A stretch of DNA of 24,930 bases from Candidatus Proelusimicrobium excrementi (GCA_934643455.1 CAKUBV010000009.1:1-24930); one strand, 5' to 3'; positions 1 through 8,413 are shown, counted from the first letter of the stretch. The notes: a model not told the origin generated them from the sequence alone. Numbers and translations: made by a program.

Positions 1-2
1 GC

Positions 3-23
3 CAACAATATATGTGCAGGTAA
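3..23 (+). CDS. Possible 3' end of an off-window gene
   Basis: In the frame starting at base 3 the sequence reads Gln-Gln-Tyr-Met-Cys-Arg and then TAA. The stop lies 14 nt before a two-hairpin element. That element recurs 16 nt after the stop of the Cys-rich gene ending at 10006, whose last residues are Glu-Cys-Leu-Arg. The AT-rich linkers between stop and element are also alike. I infer that the tail belongs to another secreted Cys-rich protein. Other frames also close nearby, at TAA 35-37 and 48-50, and six residues prove nothing alone. Confidence 0.25.
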   Translation, partial: QQYMCR

Positions 24-37
24 GGATAGTAAAATAA

Positions 38-109
38 TTTACCCGGGATAAAACCCGGCTCTCAACTAACCGCCCCGCGCTTGGTTTCAGGCGCGGGGTT
101 TTGCTTGCA
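38..109 (+). terminator. Two-hairpin 3' element, copy 1
   Basis: Hairpin 1 has CCGGG (43-47) pairing with CCCGG (54-58) around ATAAAA. A linker CTCTCAACTAACC (59-71) follows. Hairpin 2 has CCCCGCGC (73-80) pairing with GCGCGGGG (91-98) and runs straight into TTTTGCTTGCA. The second hairpin plus T run looks like an intrinsic terminator reading rightwards. A nearly identical first half and linker occur at 10023-10061, where hairpin 2 has a different but still paired stem. The conserved single-stranded linker is more than a plain terminator needs. Confidence 0.6.
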
Positions 110-136
110 AATTAACCCCGGGGACATGGGAAAATC

Positions 137-898
137 TTATTTTTTGTTATGGTATATTTCCCAAAGTTTTGCGTATTTTACGGAGGGATACATGCTGCTG
201 AAAAGCGCCCATAAAAAGCCTTGTATACCGTCTAAACAGGCCAGCTTTAACACGTATATTTTGAAAAATTCCAAAGGCGGACGAAGCAAATTTATAAAGC
301 GGAACTTTTTACCTCTTTCCGCCATGGTAACCGCGCCTAAAGACGTATATCTGTTAAATTTGTAAAAATACTGTTCTATAGACGTGTAAGTATTATGCAA
401 AAAAATGTTTTTAAGTTCGCCGGTTTGGCCTTTAACTTCCAGAACTTCATGCACTCTGCCGCCGGTATATTTGGCGGAGTCTGTTTTTACCAGCCTTAAA
501 ATTCTTTCGTTGTTTACGCCGCTGTGCTTCATTCTGCGGCCTAAAAATACGGTGGAACGTTTAAGGTAATATCCGCCGCAGTCGTCCATATTTTTTGAAG
601 AAAGCAAATCGGCGATTTCTTTGCGCAGGGCCGGGGTTAGCCACTCGTCCGCGTCCAAACTTAAGGCCCACGGTTTTGAGCACATTTTCAAAGCGGCGTT
701 TTTTTGCTCTGTGAAAGACTCAAATTCCTTAAACCCTGTTTTGGCGTTAAATTCCGCGGCGATTTTTAAAGTGTCGTCGGTGCTGCCGCTGTCAAGGATG
801 ATAATCTCGTCGGCAAGGCCTTTTACGCTTTCAAGGCAAGTCCTCAAATTGGCCCCTTCCTGCTTAGTTATTAAAAAGACTGAAAGTTCTCTCTTCAT
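137..898 (-). CDS. Family 2 glycosyltransferase (LPS core type)
   Basis: Predicted 253-residue GT-A fold glycosyltransferase that moves a sugar from a nucleotide donor onto a cell-surface glycan at the cytoplasmic face of the inner membrane. Visible motifs are the N-terminal strand SVFLITKQEG (6-15), DSGSTDDT (36-43) and the metal- and donor-binding LDADEW (81-86). The overall plan (short, no long hydrophobic tail) resembles WaaE/KdtX-type LPS core transferases; the acceptor cannot be told. I chose ATG at 898 because AGGGGA lies upstream at proper distance. A longer reading to 955 adds 19 residues with no ribosome-binding site. The gene overlaps the end of the upstream GT9 gene by 35 bp, so the two are probably co-transcribed and coupled in translation. 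Confidence 0.85.
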   Translation of the reverse strand: MKRELSVFLITKQEGANLRTCLESVKGLADEIIILDSGSTDDTLKIAAEFNAKTGFKEFESFTEQKNAALKMCSKPWALSLDADEWLTPALRKEIADLLSSKNMDDCGGYYLKRSTVFLGRRMKHSGVNNERILRLVKTDSAKYTGGRVHEVLEVKGQTGELKNIFLHNTYTSIEQYFYKFNRYTSLGAVTMAERGKKFRFINLLRPPLEFFKIYVLKLACLDGIQGFLWALFSSMYPSVKYAKLWEIYHNKK

Positions 899-1898
899 TA
901 AAAATCCCCTTTTTAGGACTGTTTTTCTGTGTAAATATTTTATCAAAAACCTCATAGGTTTGCGCCAAAGTTATGCTTTTAAGGCAGCAGGCGCGGCAGG
1001 TTTTAAGGCAGTTGCCTTCACATGGCTGAGGCTTTGGTTTTATAATTGCGGAAGCGGGGGGAATATCTAAAAAATCTTCCGCTTTCAGAGGCGCAAAAAC
1101 TATACTTTTTTTGCCCAAAGCCGCCGCTATATGCGCCGGCAGGGAACATCCGCCTATAACGCCTTGCGAGTGCGCTATAACCGCGCTTAAAACGTCTAAA
1201 TCCGGAACTTCGCGTATAATGGCGGGCTTTTTTATGCAACGCCAAAAAATTTCGTTCGCCGTGTGGATGTCTTCTTTCCCGTTTGTCAGCAGAAGAATTT
1301 TCAAATTTTTGTGCTTTAAGGCTATTTTATCGTTAAGCTTGGCGTAAAACTCTTTGCCGCAGTTTAAATGAGCGCGTTTCGCCCCGGGAAAAATGCATAT
1401 AAATTTGTCTTTCGCTTCCAGCCCGGCCCGTTTAAGTATTTCGGCGGCTTGTTCTTCTTCCCGCGTGCCGACGAAGATTTTGCGCTCCGCGGGGAAAAGA
1501 TAAACGAACAAAGGCTTTAAAAGACTTATAAAAAACTTCTCCGCGCTTTGCCCCGCTTCGGTTCTGACGGGAGTATCCGCCAGAAAAGACGTATAAAAAT
1601 TATGCGGCATAATGCGTTTTTTTACTCCGGCCAAAAATGCGGCCAAAGCGTATTTAAAAGAGGGTTTTGTAAGAATAAGAAGATCGTATTTTTCTTCTTT
1701 AAGCAAACGCCGCAGTTTGTGAAAGCGCGGCAAAGGCATGCTGCTGAAGACGGCCGAATTGTTTTTTAAAAACCACGGCTGTGGGGATATTACGCTTATT
1801 TTCGCCCGCGGGAAATTGCGCTTTAGTATGCTCAAAGCGGGCGTAAGCGCGATAAGTTTTTCCGGGGCGTCGGGGCAGATAAGCAAAATATTATTCAC
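864..1898 (-). CDS. Family 9 glycosyltransferase (heptosyltransferase-like)
   Basis: Predicted 344-residue GT-B fold enzyme of the ADP-heptose:LPS heptosyltransferase family. It starts with the typical strand NILLICPDAPEKLIALTPAL and has the family's second domain with FICIFPGAKR (about 167-176) and a VIGGCSLPAHIAAALGKKSIVF donor-site region. The C-terminal CEGNC...CRACC cluster resembles the Cys-containing tail seen in many GT9 proteins. It probably adds heptose or a related sugar to LPS core, together with the overlapping GT2 gene downstream. The start codon is GTG at 1898 and no Shine-Dalgarno is visible. Instead TAAAAT (1910-1905) lies 6 nt upstream, fitting a leaderless transcript. The donor sugar is an inference from family only. 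Confidence 0.8.
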   Translation of the reverse strand: MNNILLICPDAPEKLIALTPALSILKRNFPRAKISVISPQPWFLKNNSAVFSSMPLPRFHKLRRLLKEEKYDLLILTKPSFKYALAAFLAGVKKRIMPHNFYTSFLADTPVRTEAGQSAEKFFISLLKPLFVYLFPAERKIFVGTREEEQAAEILKRAGLEAKDKFICIFPGAKRAHLNCGKEFYAKLNDKIALKHKNLKILLLTNGKEDIHTANEIFWRCIKKPAIIREVPDLDVLSAVIAHSQGVIGGCSLPAHIAAALGKKSIVFAPLKAEDFLDIPPASAIIKPKPQPCEGNCLKTCRACCLKSITLAQTYEVFDKIFTQKNSPKKGIFNEERTFSLFNN

Positions 1899-1984
1899 AA
1901 TTATATTTTAACATTTAAGGCGGATATTTAAAAAAGAATCAAATTATGGTAAATTTATTTTATCTTTGCAGGAGGTTCCGCTTT

Positions 1985-2557
1985 ATGAAGAAGTTTCTAA
2001 TCCCTTTAATTTGCTTGCTCGCCGCGGCGTGTTCAAGCGTGCCGGTGTCAAAATCTTCGGAATATTTGGCCAAGGGGGAAATGTATTATAAAACCGGCCG
2101 GGTTCAGAAAGCTCTTAAATATTTTAACAAAGCCGTTGCCGAAGATCCCTATAACGCGGAAGCGTATCTTTCCCGCGGGACTTTACTTTATTCCGCAGGG
2201 GAGTATGACAAGGCGATAGATGATTTCGGCGTGGTTTTAGATTCCGATAAGAACGTGCCAGAGCTTTATTCCGCTTTGGGTGCGGCGTATGCGGCCAAGG
2301 GCGAATACGCAAAAGCCAGGGAAGCTTTGCTTAAATCTTTGGAACTTTATCCCGCCAATGTGGCCGCTTTAAATTCTTTGGGGGGGATATATTATTCCAC
2401 CGGCAATTATAACGCGGCGATTAAAGAATATGACAAAGCTTTGGCTCTGCGCCCGGTTTATCAGATTTACTATATGCGCGGCGTATGCTATGAAAAACTC
2501 GGCAGGACGCAGGAAGCCGAAGCCGATTTTAAAGCGGCGGAAGCTTTGGAAAATTAA
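1985..2557 (+). CDS. TPR-repeat lipoprotein
   Basis: 190-residue protein with a lipoprotein signal peptide (KKFLIPLICLLAAAC, lipidated Cys16) followed almost at once by about five tetratricopeptide repeats from residue 25 to the end. Repeat hallmarks are the G-x-x-Y...G-x-Y-x-x-A pattern, for example LGAAYAAKGEYAKA and LGGIYYSTGNYNAA. TPR arrays bind partner proteins. Size and layout recall PilF/PilW- or NlpI-type outer-membrane TPR lipoproteins, but nothing here proves a pilus or peptidoglycan role. The start is ATG 1985 because AGGAGG (1971-1976) precedes it; a longer reading to 1946 would spoil the signal peptide. It is transcribed divergently from the GT9 gene and convergently with the efflux operon. 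Confidence 0.85.
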   Translation: MKKFLIPLICLLAAACSSVPVSKSSEYLAKGEMYYKTGRVQKALKYFNKAVAEDPYNAEAYLSRGTLLYSAGEYDKAIDDFGVVLDSDKNVPELYSALGAAYAAKGEYAKAREALLKSLELYPANVAALNSLGGIYYSTGNYNAAIKEYDKALALRPVYQIYYMRGVCYEKLGRTQEAEADFKAAEALEN

Positions 2558-2580
2558 TAATTTTTTGCTCATCATAAAAA

Positions 2581-2603
2581 TCCCCGGGTATTAAGCCCGG
2601 GGA
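2581..2603. terminator. Bidirectional terminator
   Basis: TCCCCGGG (2581-2588) pairs with CCCGGGGA (2596-2603) around a 7-nt loop. A-runs lie on the left and TAACTTTTTT on the right. It sits between the convergent TPR lipoprotein and efflux permease genes and can serve both. Confidence 0.8.
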
Positions 2604-2642
2604 TAACTTTTTTAAGCGTAAAAAGCAGGGGACTGCCATACG

Positions 2643-3878
2643 CTATTCGAACCTTAAAGCGTCTATGGGGTTCAATGTTGAGGCTTTATACGCCGGGAAG
2701 AAGCCGAAGCATATCCCTACCAAGCCCGAAAAAATAAATGATATTACCATGGGAAAAATCGTAATTCTTACGGGCAGAAAGTCCGGCGCAAAAGTTTTTA
2801 TGCCTACGGCTACGGAAATACCCAAAGCTATACCCAAAAGCCCTCCAGTAAGGGAAAGCACCAAAGCTTCCACCAAAAACTGAAGCCTTATATCCCAGGA
2901 TTTCGCGCCTATGGCCATACGTATGCCGATTTCCCTTGTTCTTTCCGTAACGGAAACAAGCATAATATTCATAATGCCTATGCCGCCTACCAAAAGAGAT
3001 ATTGACGCTATCGCCGCAAGCAGGAGAGAAAAAGTCTGGCTGGCTTCCATTGCGCTTTCCATCATTTGGGTTAAATTGCGGACGATGAAGTCATCTTCCT
3101 TTTTGCCGGTTATGTTGTGCCTTTGGCGCAGAAGTATGGTTATTTCTTCCTCGGCGTCGGCAAGTTCTTCGGTGGAGTTGGCTTGAACCATAATGTTCCG
3201 TACCGTCCCCGGGAACTCCGAACCGAACAGCCTTTTTGAAGCCGTGCTTACCGGCACTATTACGGTATCGTCCTGATCGGTGCCGAAAGCCGACTGCCCC
3301 ATGGACTTAAGCACTCCGACCACTTTAAAAGGCATATTGTTTATTCTTATATTTTTGCCGATGGGATCAACCACCCCGAAAAGATTTTCCACCACCGTTT
3401 CGCCTAGTATCGCCACGCTTGCGCCCTGCCTGACGTCGTCGTCGGTAAACAAAGCGCCGTTGTCAACGTCCCACGAGCGTATATAGAACAAAGAAGGTGT
3501 GGTGCCTTGAACTTGCGTAGACCAGTTTTGATTCCCGTAAACTATCTGTCCCGTTCCGTTTACGCTGGCCGCCACTTGGCTTACGTGATTGGCGTTTCTT
3601 TCTATCGCGTAAGCGTCGTTTAAAGTAAGCGTCGGTTTTGCTCCGTGGCCCGCTCTTGCCCCGCTTGAAGTTACCGAGCCGGAGCGTATCATAAGCAGAT
3701 TGCTGCCCATGCTGGACATTTGGTCGGAAATTTTCTTTTTCGCGCCTTCGCCGACCGCCAGCATAACGATAACTGCGGCCACGCCTATGATAATGCCCAA
3801 ACTCGTCAGAACCGAGCGGAGTTTATTCGTCCAAATCGCTTTTACGGCGATTTTAAAAATGGTAAAGATATCTATCAT
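2643..3878 (-). CDS. MacB-type ABC transporter permease
   Basis: 411-residue inner-membrane permease of the MacB/FtsX class. One transmembrane segment lies near residues 20-42, followed by a large periplasmic MacB_PCD domain (about 45-275). Three C-terminal transmembrane segments lie near 283-309, 332-358 and 376-400, with the FtsX-like TERTREIGIRMAIGA loop between the first two. In classical MacB the ATPase is fused at the N-terminus; here it is a separate upstream gene overlapping by 4 bp (ATGA). Such type VII transporters do not pass substrate through the membrane. They use ATP-driven movement to pump periplasmic substrates (macrolides, peptides, lipids, siderophores) through an adaptor and a TolC channel, both encoded just upstream. 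The substrate is unknown. Confidence 0.9.
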   Translation of the reverse strand: MIDIFTIFKIAVKAIWTNKLRSVLTSLGIIIGVAAVIVMLAVGEGAKKKISDQMSSMGSNLLMIRSGSVTSSGARAGHGAKPTLTLNDAYAIERNANHVSQVAASVNGTGQIVYGNQNWSTQVQGTTPSLFYIRSWDVDNGALFTDDDVRQGASVAILGETVVENLFGVVDPIGKNIRINNMPFKVVGVLKSMGQSAFGTDQDDTVIVPVSTASKRLFGSEFPGTVRNIMVQANSTEELADAEEEITILLRQRHNITGKKEDDFIVRNLTQMMESAMEASQTFSLLLAAIASISLLVGGIGIMNIMLVSVTERTREIGIRMAIGAKSWDIRLQFLVEALVLSLTGGLLGIALGISVAVGIKTFAPDFLPVRITIFPMVISFIFSGLVGICFGFFPAYKASTLNPIDALRFE

Positions 3879-4579
3879 TGCACTATGGTCCTGTTTGGGT
3901 TTTTTATGTCGCTTACCAATTCCCCGTCTTTAAAGCGGATTATTCTTTTTGCGTAATCGGCTATATCCTGCTCGTGCGTAACAAGAATAATCGTTTTGTT
4001 GTGCTCGCTGTTTAATTTGGAAAAACTGCTCATCACTTCTATGCTTGTTTTAGTGTCCAAATTGCCGGTCGGCTCGTCGGCAAAGATTATCGGGGCGTCA
4101 TTGACTATCGCCCTCGCTATCGCCACGCGCTGCTGCTGTCCGCCGGAAAGCTGATTGGGCATATGTTCAAGCCTTTCACCCAAGCCGACGGCCTGCAAGG
4201 CTTTTATGGCCTTTTCCCGGCGTTCGCGCGCCGGTATGCGGGCGTAAATCATAGGCAGTTCCACGTTTTCTATAGCGGTTGTTCTGGAAAGAAGATTGAA
4301 CCCTTGGAATACGAACCCTATTTTGCGGCATCGTATATCCGCCAGTTCGCTTAAGGTTGAATCCGTTATGTCCAGTCCGTCAAGATAATATTTTCCGCCG
4401 CTGGGCTTATCCAAACAGCCCAGCATATTCATGAAAGTGCTTTTTCCGCTTCCGCTCGGGCCCATTATCGCGACGAATTCCCCGTTTTCTATGGTCAGGT
4501 TGACGTCTTTAAGCACCTGCAGCGGAATATCGCCCAGATTATAAGATTTATAAATGTGTTCGACCTTGATTAAAGACAT
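3875..4579 (-). CDS. ABC transporter ATPase (MacB/LolD-like)
   Basis: 234-residue ATP-binding subunit. It has a complete motif set: Walker A GPSGSGKST (40-48), Q-loop Gln92, signature LSGGQQQR (144-151), Walker B IIFADEP (164-170) and switch His202. Length and sequence style match the MacB/LolD/FtsE group of small ATPases that pair with FtsX-fold permeases. The stop codon overlaps the permease start by 4 bp, and the adaptor gene lies 17 bp upstream. A Shine-Dalgarno-like GAGGCGGA precedes ATG 4579. All catalytic residues are present, so it should be active. Confidence 0.93.
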   Translation of the reverse strand: MSLIKVEHIYKSYNLGDIPLQVLKDVNLTIENGEFVAIMGPSGSGKSTFMNMLGCLDKPSGGKYYLDGLDITDSTLSELADIRCRKIGFVFQGFNLLSRTTAIENVELPMIYARIPARERREKAIKALQAVGLGERLEHMPNQLSGGQQQRVAIARAIVNDAPIIFADEPTGNLDTKTSIEVMSSFSKLNSEHNKTIILVTHEQDIADYAKRIIRFKDGELVSDIKNPNRTIVQ

Positions 4580-4596
4580 TTTATTTTCCGCCTCGT

Positions 4597-5751
4597 TTAA
4601 AAGCCCGGAGGGCCCATTCTTCTGTTTTTGGAATTGGAGCCGTTCTTAAGCGCGGAACTGCTGATAATTTCGGTGTTTTCAGGCAGGTTGTCGCTTAAGA
4701 TTTCAGTTCTGTTGCCGTCGGTTATGCCTGTGGTTACTTCAATACGCTCTATTTCCCCGGTGTTTTTATCCTGCACCCAAACGCCTTGGCCTTTATAAGC
4801 TTTTTTGCCTTCAGGGGAAACGTTTTTGATTTTGGCTTCAGCCGGCGGTACGAATCTAAGCGATTGGCTGGAAACGCTTAAAGCGTCTTCGCGTACGGCG
4901 GTTATTATGGAGGCGTTGGCCGTCATGCCGGGTTTAAGTTTAAGTTCGCCGTTGTCGACAGATACCACTACGGTGTACGTTACCACGTTTGAAGTCGTAA
5001 CGGGGGAATTCCTTACCTGTATCACTTTGCCTTTGAAAGTGGTGGTAGGGTAAGCGTCTACGGTAAAATCAACGTCTTGGCCCTCCGCTATTTTGCTGAT
5101 GTCCGCTTCGGAGATGTTGACTTCAATTTGCATTTTGGTAAGATCTTCCGCCACGGAAAACAAAGTGGGAGTGTTAAAACTCGCCGCCACGGTTTGGCCG
5201 AGTTCCACTTCTTTGGAAATCACTATTCCGTTTACCGGGGAAACTATCTGAGTATAACCTAAGTCTATTTTGGCTTTGTCCAAAGTGGCCTGGGCCTGCA
5301 CTACCTGCGCTTTTGCCTGCAAATATGCGGTTTCGGCGTCGTCAAGTTCGCTTTTGGCTACGAGTTCCTGCTTGTAGAGTTTTTTGTATCTTTCGTAATT
5401 CCTGAGCTGATTATTGTATTCGCTTTCCACTTTGAGCAAATTGGCTTCCTGCTGGACTACCGTGGATTCATAAGTGGATGGATCGATAACGGCCAGCAAA
5501 TCGCCTTCTTTTACTATGGAATTGTAATCCACCAGTATTTCCTGTATCTTGCCGGAAACCTGAGTGCCGACGCTGGTTTCCGTCGTCGGGTTAATTGTGC
5601 CGGAAGCTTCAACCTGTTCCACTATTTTCGCTTTTCTGACTTGTTCGGTTTTATATAATTGCGTTTCGTTTTTACCGAAGAATTTAAAGCCCAGCCACAC
5701 TGCCGCGGCCGCTATTAATAGTACTGCCAGTATTTTTATAATCTTTTTCAT
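4597..5751 (-). CDS. Periplasmic adaptor of tripartite efflux (MacA/HlyD family)
   Basis: 384-residue membrane-fusion protein. An N-terminal hydrophobic anchor (5-21) is followed by the first half of the lipoyl/barrel-sandwich domain (about 60-92, with GKIQEILVDYNSIVKEGD), an alpha-helical hairpin coiled coil rich in Gln, Ala and Lys (about 95-163), the second lipoyl half (SPVNGIVISKEVELGQTV, 171-188), a beta-barrel domain and a C-terminal membrane-proximal domain. The coiled coil should dock onto the TolC-like channel encoded upstream, with the base domains seated on the MacB-type permease encoded downstream. The gene starts 2 bp after the stop of the channel gene, so translation is likely coupled. 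The C-terminus ends in a Gly/Pro-rich tail of unknown role. Confidence 0.9.
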   Translation of the reverse strand: MKKIIKILAVLLIAAAAVWLGFKFFGKNETQLYKTEQVRKAKIVEQVEASGTINPTTETSVGTQVSGKIQEILVDYNSIVKEGDLLAVIDPSTYESTVVQQEANLLKVESEYNNQLRNYERYKKLYKQELVAKSELDDAETAYLQAKAQVVQAQATLDKAKIDLGYTQIVSPVNGIVISKEVELGQTVAASFNTPTLFSVAEDLTKMQIEVNISEADISKIAEGQDVDFTVDAYPTTTFKGKVIQVRNSPVTTSNVVTYTVVVSVDNGELKLKPGMTANASIITAVREDALSVSSQSLRFVPPAEAKIKNVSPEGKKAYKGQGVWVQDKNTGEIERIEVTTGITDGNRTEILSDNLPENTEIISSSALKNGSNSKNRRMGPPGF

Positions 5752-5753
5752 TT

Positions 5754-7040
5754 TTATATTATCCCCATGGCTTTGTTGAGGGCCGCTATTGACAGAATAT
5801 AATCAAATACGGCCTGTATATAAGAAAGTTTCGCGTCGCTTAAAGTGGTTTCCGCGTCTTTTACTTCTATGTAATTGCCGACGCCCACTTTATAGCGCCC
5901 TACGGCGAGTTCGTAATTTTCCTGCGCCTGAGTGCGCGTTATTTCCGCTACGGGTATTTTGGAGCGGGAATCCTGCACGTTAAGATAGGCTTTTTTTATT
6001 TCCAGCAAAACGGCCTGCTCCGCGGAAGTTAAATTGTAATATGCGCCAAGCATGCTGTTTTGCGCCTCTTTTACTTTGTTATAGGTGCTTAAGCCGGAAA
6101 ATATCGGTATCGAGATGCCCGCGCCGACGCTCCACCTGTCGTAGAGGGGGAAGTCCCCGCCGCTCCAGCCGTAAGAACCGCTTGCGTTTATGGAAGGCGC
6201 ATAGCCCGTCTTTGAAAGTTTAACGTTTTGCCTTGCGCTTTCAAGCTTTAACTTGTAAGAAAGTAAATCCTGCCTGTTTTGCATGGCGGTATCCAGCGCT
6301 TCTTCTTCCGTAAGTTTAAATTCGGGGAGGGTATCGTTCATTTTTAAGGTAAACTGCGGATTGGGATCATATACGCCCATAACGTTAAGCAGTACGTGAT
6401 AAGATTTTTTTAAGGAATTTTCCGCCTGTATCAAATTAAGTTTGGCGTTGTTTAAATTTACCTGCGCGGCGGTTACGTCGATTTTTGGCCTTGTGCCGAC
6501 TTGATAGTAGGCCTTCGCCCTTTTAAGCTGTTCCTGATACTGTTCCACGGATTGCTCGTAAACGGCTTTGCTCTGTTTGGCCAGCAAAGTGGCGTAATAG
6601 GCCTCTTTAAGGTCATAAACGGTATTTATTACTAAGTTTTTAGTGTCCGCTATTGAGGAATAATAAGAATTTTCCTGAATATCAGCGGAAAGACCCGTCT
6701 GGCCGAAATCGTAAATCAGCTGTTTGGCGTTGATTGAAGAACTGTAACTGTTATCTGCGCCCTTCCAGCCTTCTTCGGATTTGGAATCCCCTCGGCTGTA
6801 ATTTGCGCTTGCGTCAATTTGCGGCAAATAGGAAGATTTGGTTTGCGACAGTTTGTTTTTTTGCACTTCCTGAGCGGCGAAAGAGGCCGAAATCGCCGGA
6901 TTGCTCTTTAAAGTGATGTCTATACAATCCTCAAGGCTGAGTTCGGCGTTTTTGGCGATGCCGTCCTGAGCCATGCAAAAAGAGGAATGCGTCAAGGCCA
7001 AAACGGCCGGTAAAATTAAGATGTATTTGCTAATTTTCAT
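5754..7040 (-). CDS. TolC-like outer-membrane efflux channel
   Basis: 428-residue outer-membrane factor with a signal peptide (hydrophobic 5-20, likely cut after CMA, residue 24) and the internal twofold repeat of OEP domains. Each half is mostly long amphipathic helices with short beta segments (IDASANYSRGD and INASGSYGWSGGD). Trimers should form the exit duct for the MacAB-like pump encoded in the same operon. It is the first gene of the four-gene unit. No Shine-Dalgarno precedes ATG 7040; a CTGACA-16 nt-TAAAAT promoter ends 6 nt before the start codon, so its mRNA may be leaderless. It is divergent from rmlD. Confidence 0.9.
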   Translation of the reverse strand: MKISKYILILPAVLALTHSSFCMAQDGIAKNAELSLEDCIDITLKSNPAISASFAAQEVQKNKLSQTKSSYLPQIDASANYSRGDSKSEEGWKGADNSYSSSINAKQLIYDFGQTGLSADIQENSYYSSIADTKNLVINTVYDLKEAYYATLLAKQSKAVYEQSVEQYQEQLKRAKAYYQVGTRPKIDVTAAQVNLNNAKLNLIQAENSLKKSYHVLLNVMGVYDPNPQFTLKMNDTLPEFKLTEEEALDTAMQNRQDLLSYKLKLESARQNVKLSKTGYAPSINASGSYGWSGGDFPLYDRWSVGAGISIPIFSGLSTYNKVKEAQNSMLGAYYNLTSAEQAVLLEIKKAYLNVQDSRSKIPVAEITRTQAQENYELAVGRYKVGVGNYIEVKDAETTLSDAKLSYIQAVFDYILSIAALNKAMGII

Positions 7041-7046
7041 AATTAT

Positions 7047-7074
7047 ATTTTATCAATTTGGGGGGTGTTGTCAG
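7047..7074 (-). promoter_or_regulatory. Candidate promoter of the efflux operon
   Basis: On the minus strand CTGACA (7074-7069) and TAAAAT (7052-7047) are separated by 16 nt. Transcription would begin at or next to the A of ATG 7040. No Shine-Dalgarno lies between. A TATAAT closer to the start is an alternative -10 but would place the start of transcription inside the gene. Confidence 0.45.
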
Positions 7075-7197
7075 CGTTTGCCGCGCCCAAGGGAGCTTTT
7101 TGTTTTCCGCCTTTAAAAACTTTCAGACGGAGAAAAAATAAATATGCAATAAATTGGCTGGAGAAAGCGTTTTAAATCCCGCCCGTTAAAAACCCCG

Positions 7198-7226
7198 TTG
7201 ATAAAACGGAAATAATAATGTATTTT
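7198..7226 (+). promoter_or_regulatory. Candidate promoter of rmlD
   Basis: TTGATA (7198-7203), 17 nt, TATTTT (7221-7226). This predicts a 5' leader of about 30 nt holding the GAGGTG ribosome-binding site. The rest of the 222-bp divergent spacer shows nothing else I can name. Confidence 0.4.
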
Positions 7227-7262
7227 ATCTTAGGAAGTCAACGTAAAGCATGAGGTGAAAAT

Positions 7263-8111
7263 ATGATTTTGGTTACCGGCGCAAACGGACAAATGGGGCG
7301 TTCTTTAAGGAAAATTCTTCCGCAGGATAAAGTTATCTATACGGACTTGGCCGAATTGGACATCAGCGTATATGACGGCGTGGAAAAAATTATAAGGGAA
7401 AACGGCGTCAGCACCGTTATAAACGCGGCCGGATACACCGCCGTGGACTCCGCGGAAAAGAATATTGATCAGGCTTATGCCGTAAACGCTTTGGGCGCAA
7501 GAAACTTGGCCATGGCTTCGGCTAAACATAATTGCGGCATGATACAGCTTTCAACCGATTATATTTTTGACGGCAATAATTTTAAACCTTATACGGAAAA
7601 CGATAAACCTCATCCGCTTTCCGTCTACGGGCAGACCAAGCTTGAAGGCGAACTTTTTACGCTTAAACATGCTCCGCAATGCGTTGTTTTAAGGACTTCC
7701 TGGCTTTACAGCGAATTTGGAACGAACTTCGTAAAAACGATAATTTCCTTGGCAAAGAAGCAAGACGAAATAAAAGTTATTTACGACCAAATCGGCTCGC
7801 CTACTTATGCGGGGGATTTCGCCGCGATAATAGAGGGTATGATACCCGTCGTTAAAAACGGCGTAAAAAAGATTTATAACTTCGCCAATGAAGGCGTGTG
7901 CTCCTGGTACGGCTTCGCGCGGGAAATCGTCAGCCTCAAAGGCCTTAAGTGCGAAGTCCTGCCGATAGAATCGCAGGAGTATCCGGCTTCCGCACAGCGT
8001 CCGCATTATTCCGTTTTGAGCAAAGCAAAAATCAAGAGGGAGTTCGGTATTAAGATTGCCTATTGGAGGGATGCTTTGCAGGCGGCTATAGGCAGGATTG
8101 ACGCGGACTAA
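7263..8111 (+). CDS. rmlD: dTDP-4-dehydrorhamnose reductase
   Basis: 282-residue extended short-chain dehydrogenase that catalyses the last step of dTDP-L-rhamnose synthesis, reducing dTDP-4-dehydro-L-rhamnose with NAD(P)H in the cytoplasm. Motifs seen: nucleotide-binding GANGQMG (6-12), STDYIFDG (97-104) and the catalytic Tyr122-x3-Lys126 pair in VYGQTKLEGE. Length is normal for the family. GAGGTG sits 7 nt before ATG 7263. The partner genes rmlA, rmlB and rmlC are not in the window, so this copy is solitary or lies apart from them. Rhamnose is a common LPS and O-antigen sugar, which fits the GT2/GT9 genes at 137-1898. Confidence 0.92.
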   Translation: MILVTGANGQMGRSLRKILPQDKVIYTDLAELDISVYDGVEKIIRENGVSTVINAAGYTAVDSAEKNIDQAYAVNALGARNLAMASAKHNCGMIQLSTDYIFDGNNFKPYTENDKPHPLSVYGQTKLEGELFTLKHAPQCVVLRTSWLYSEFGTNFVKTIISLAKKQDEIKVIYDQIGSPTYAGDFAAIIEGMIPVVKNGVKKIYNFANEGVCSWYGFAREIVSLKGLKCEVLPIESQEYPASAQRPHYSVLSKAKIKREFGIKIAYWRDALQAAIGRIDAD

Positions 8112-8135
8112 GCCGGGGGGTTTACTCGGGCTATC

Positions 8136-8310
8136 TTTATTGCTCGCGGCTAGCAATTTTCCATATTTTGGTAAATTTTTATTTTTTTAAAGCTTCGGAT
8201 ACTGCGCCGGCTTTGCCGGCATCATACTTAGTATACCTTGCATTAAAGAAAATAAAAATTTCCCTCAAATTTGAAAAACCACGCCGCTAACATTCTCTCA
8301 CACTGAAAGC
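8136..8310. repeat. GCTAGC-core repeat, copy A
   Basis: Contains GCTAGCAATTTTCC (from 8149), then the near-palindrome AATTT-CCA-TATTT-TGG-AAATT. Downstream similarity to copy B (8414-8590) includes TTCGGATAC, a GTATACC block, an AAAATCA/AAATTT stretch and a CTCACxCTGA block. A hairpin GCCGGC-TTT-GCCGGC (8206-8220) lies inside. Alignment by eye is partial and diverged. No coding potential is apparent. Confidence 0.5.
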
Positions 8311-8340
8311 CCACGCCGGTTGCATACTCGCACTGTTTTT

Positions 8341-8400
8341 ACTCGGTCTATGTTGCGTACTCATGGCTAGCAAGCTTACGTATTTGGCCTGATTTTGTTT
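8341..8400. repeat. GCTAGC-core repeat, copy D
   Basis: CTCGGTCTATGTT, then a short variable piece, then GGCTAGCAA and TATTTGGCC. The same order appears at 24651-24700 (copy C), where the spacing is nearly the same. Confidence 0.45.
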
Positions 8401-8413
8401 GACTCGTGCTAAG

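Noticed and set aside
38..109. Two-hairpin element as a known riboswitch (preQ1, fluoride, SAM types)
   Set aside because: The conserved bases of these classes are missing, and both copies seem to follow stop codons and end in terminator-like stems.
899..955. Longer start for the GT2 glycosyltransferase
   Set aside because: The added 19 residues lie inside the upstream GT9 gene and have no ribosome-binding site; ATG 898 has AGGGGA at proper distance.
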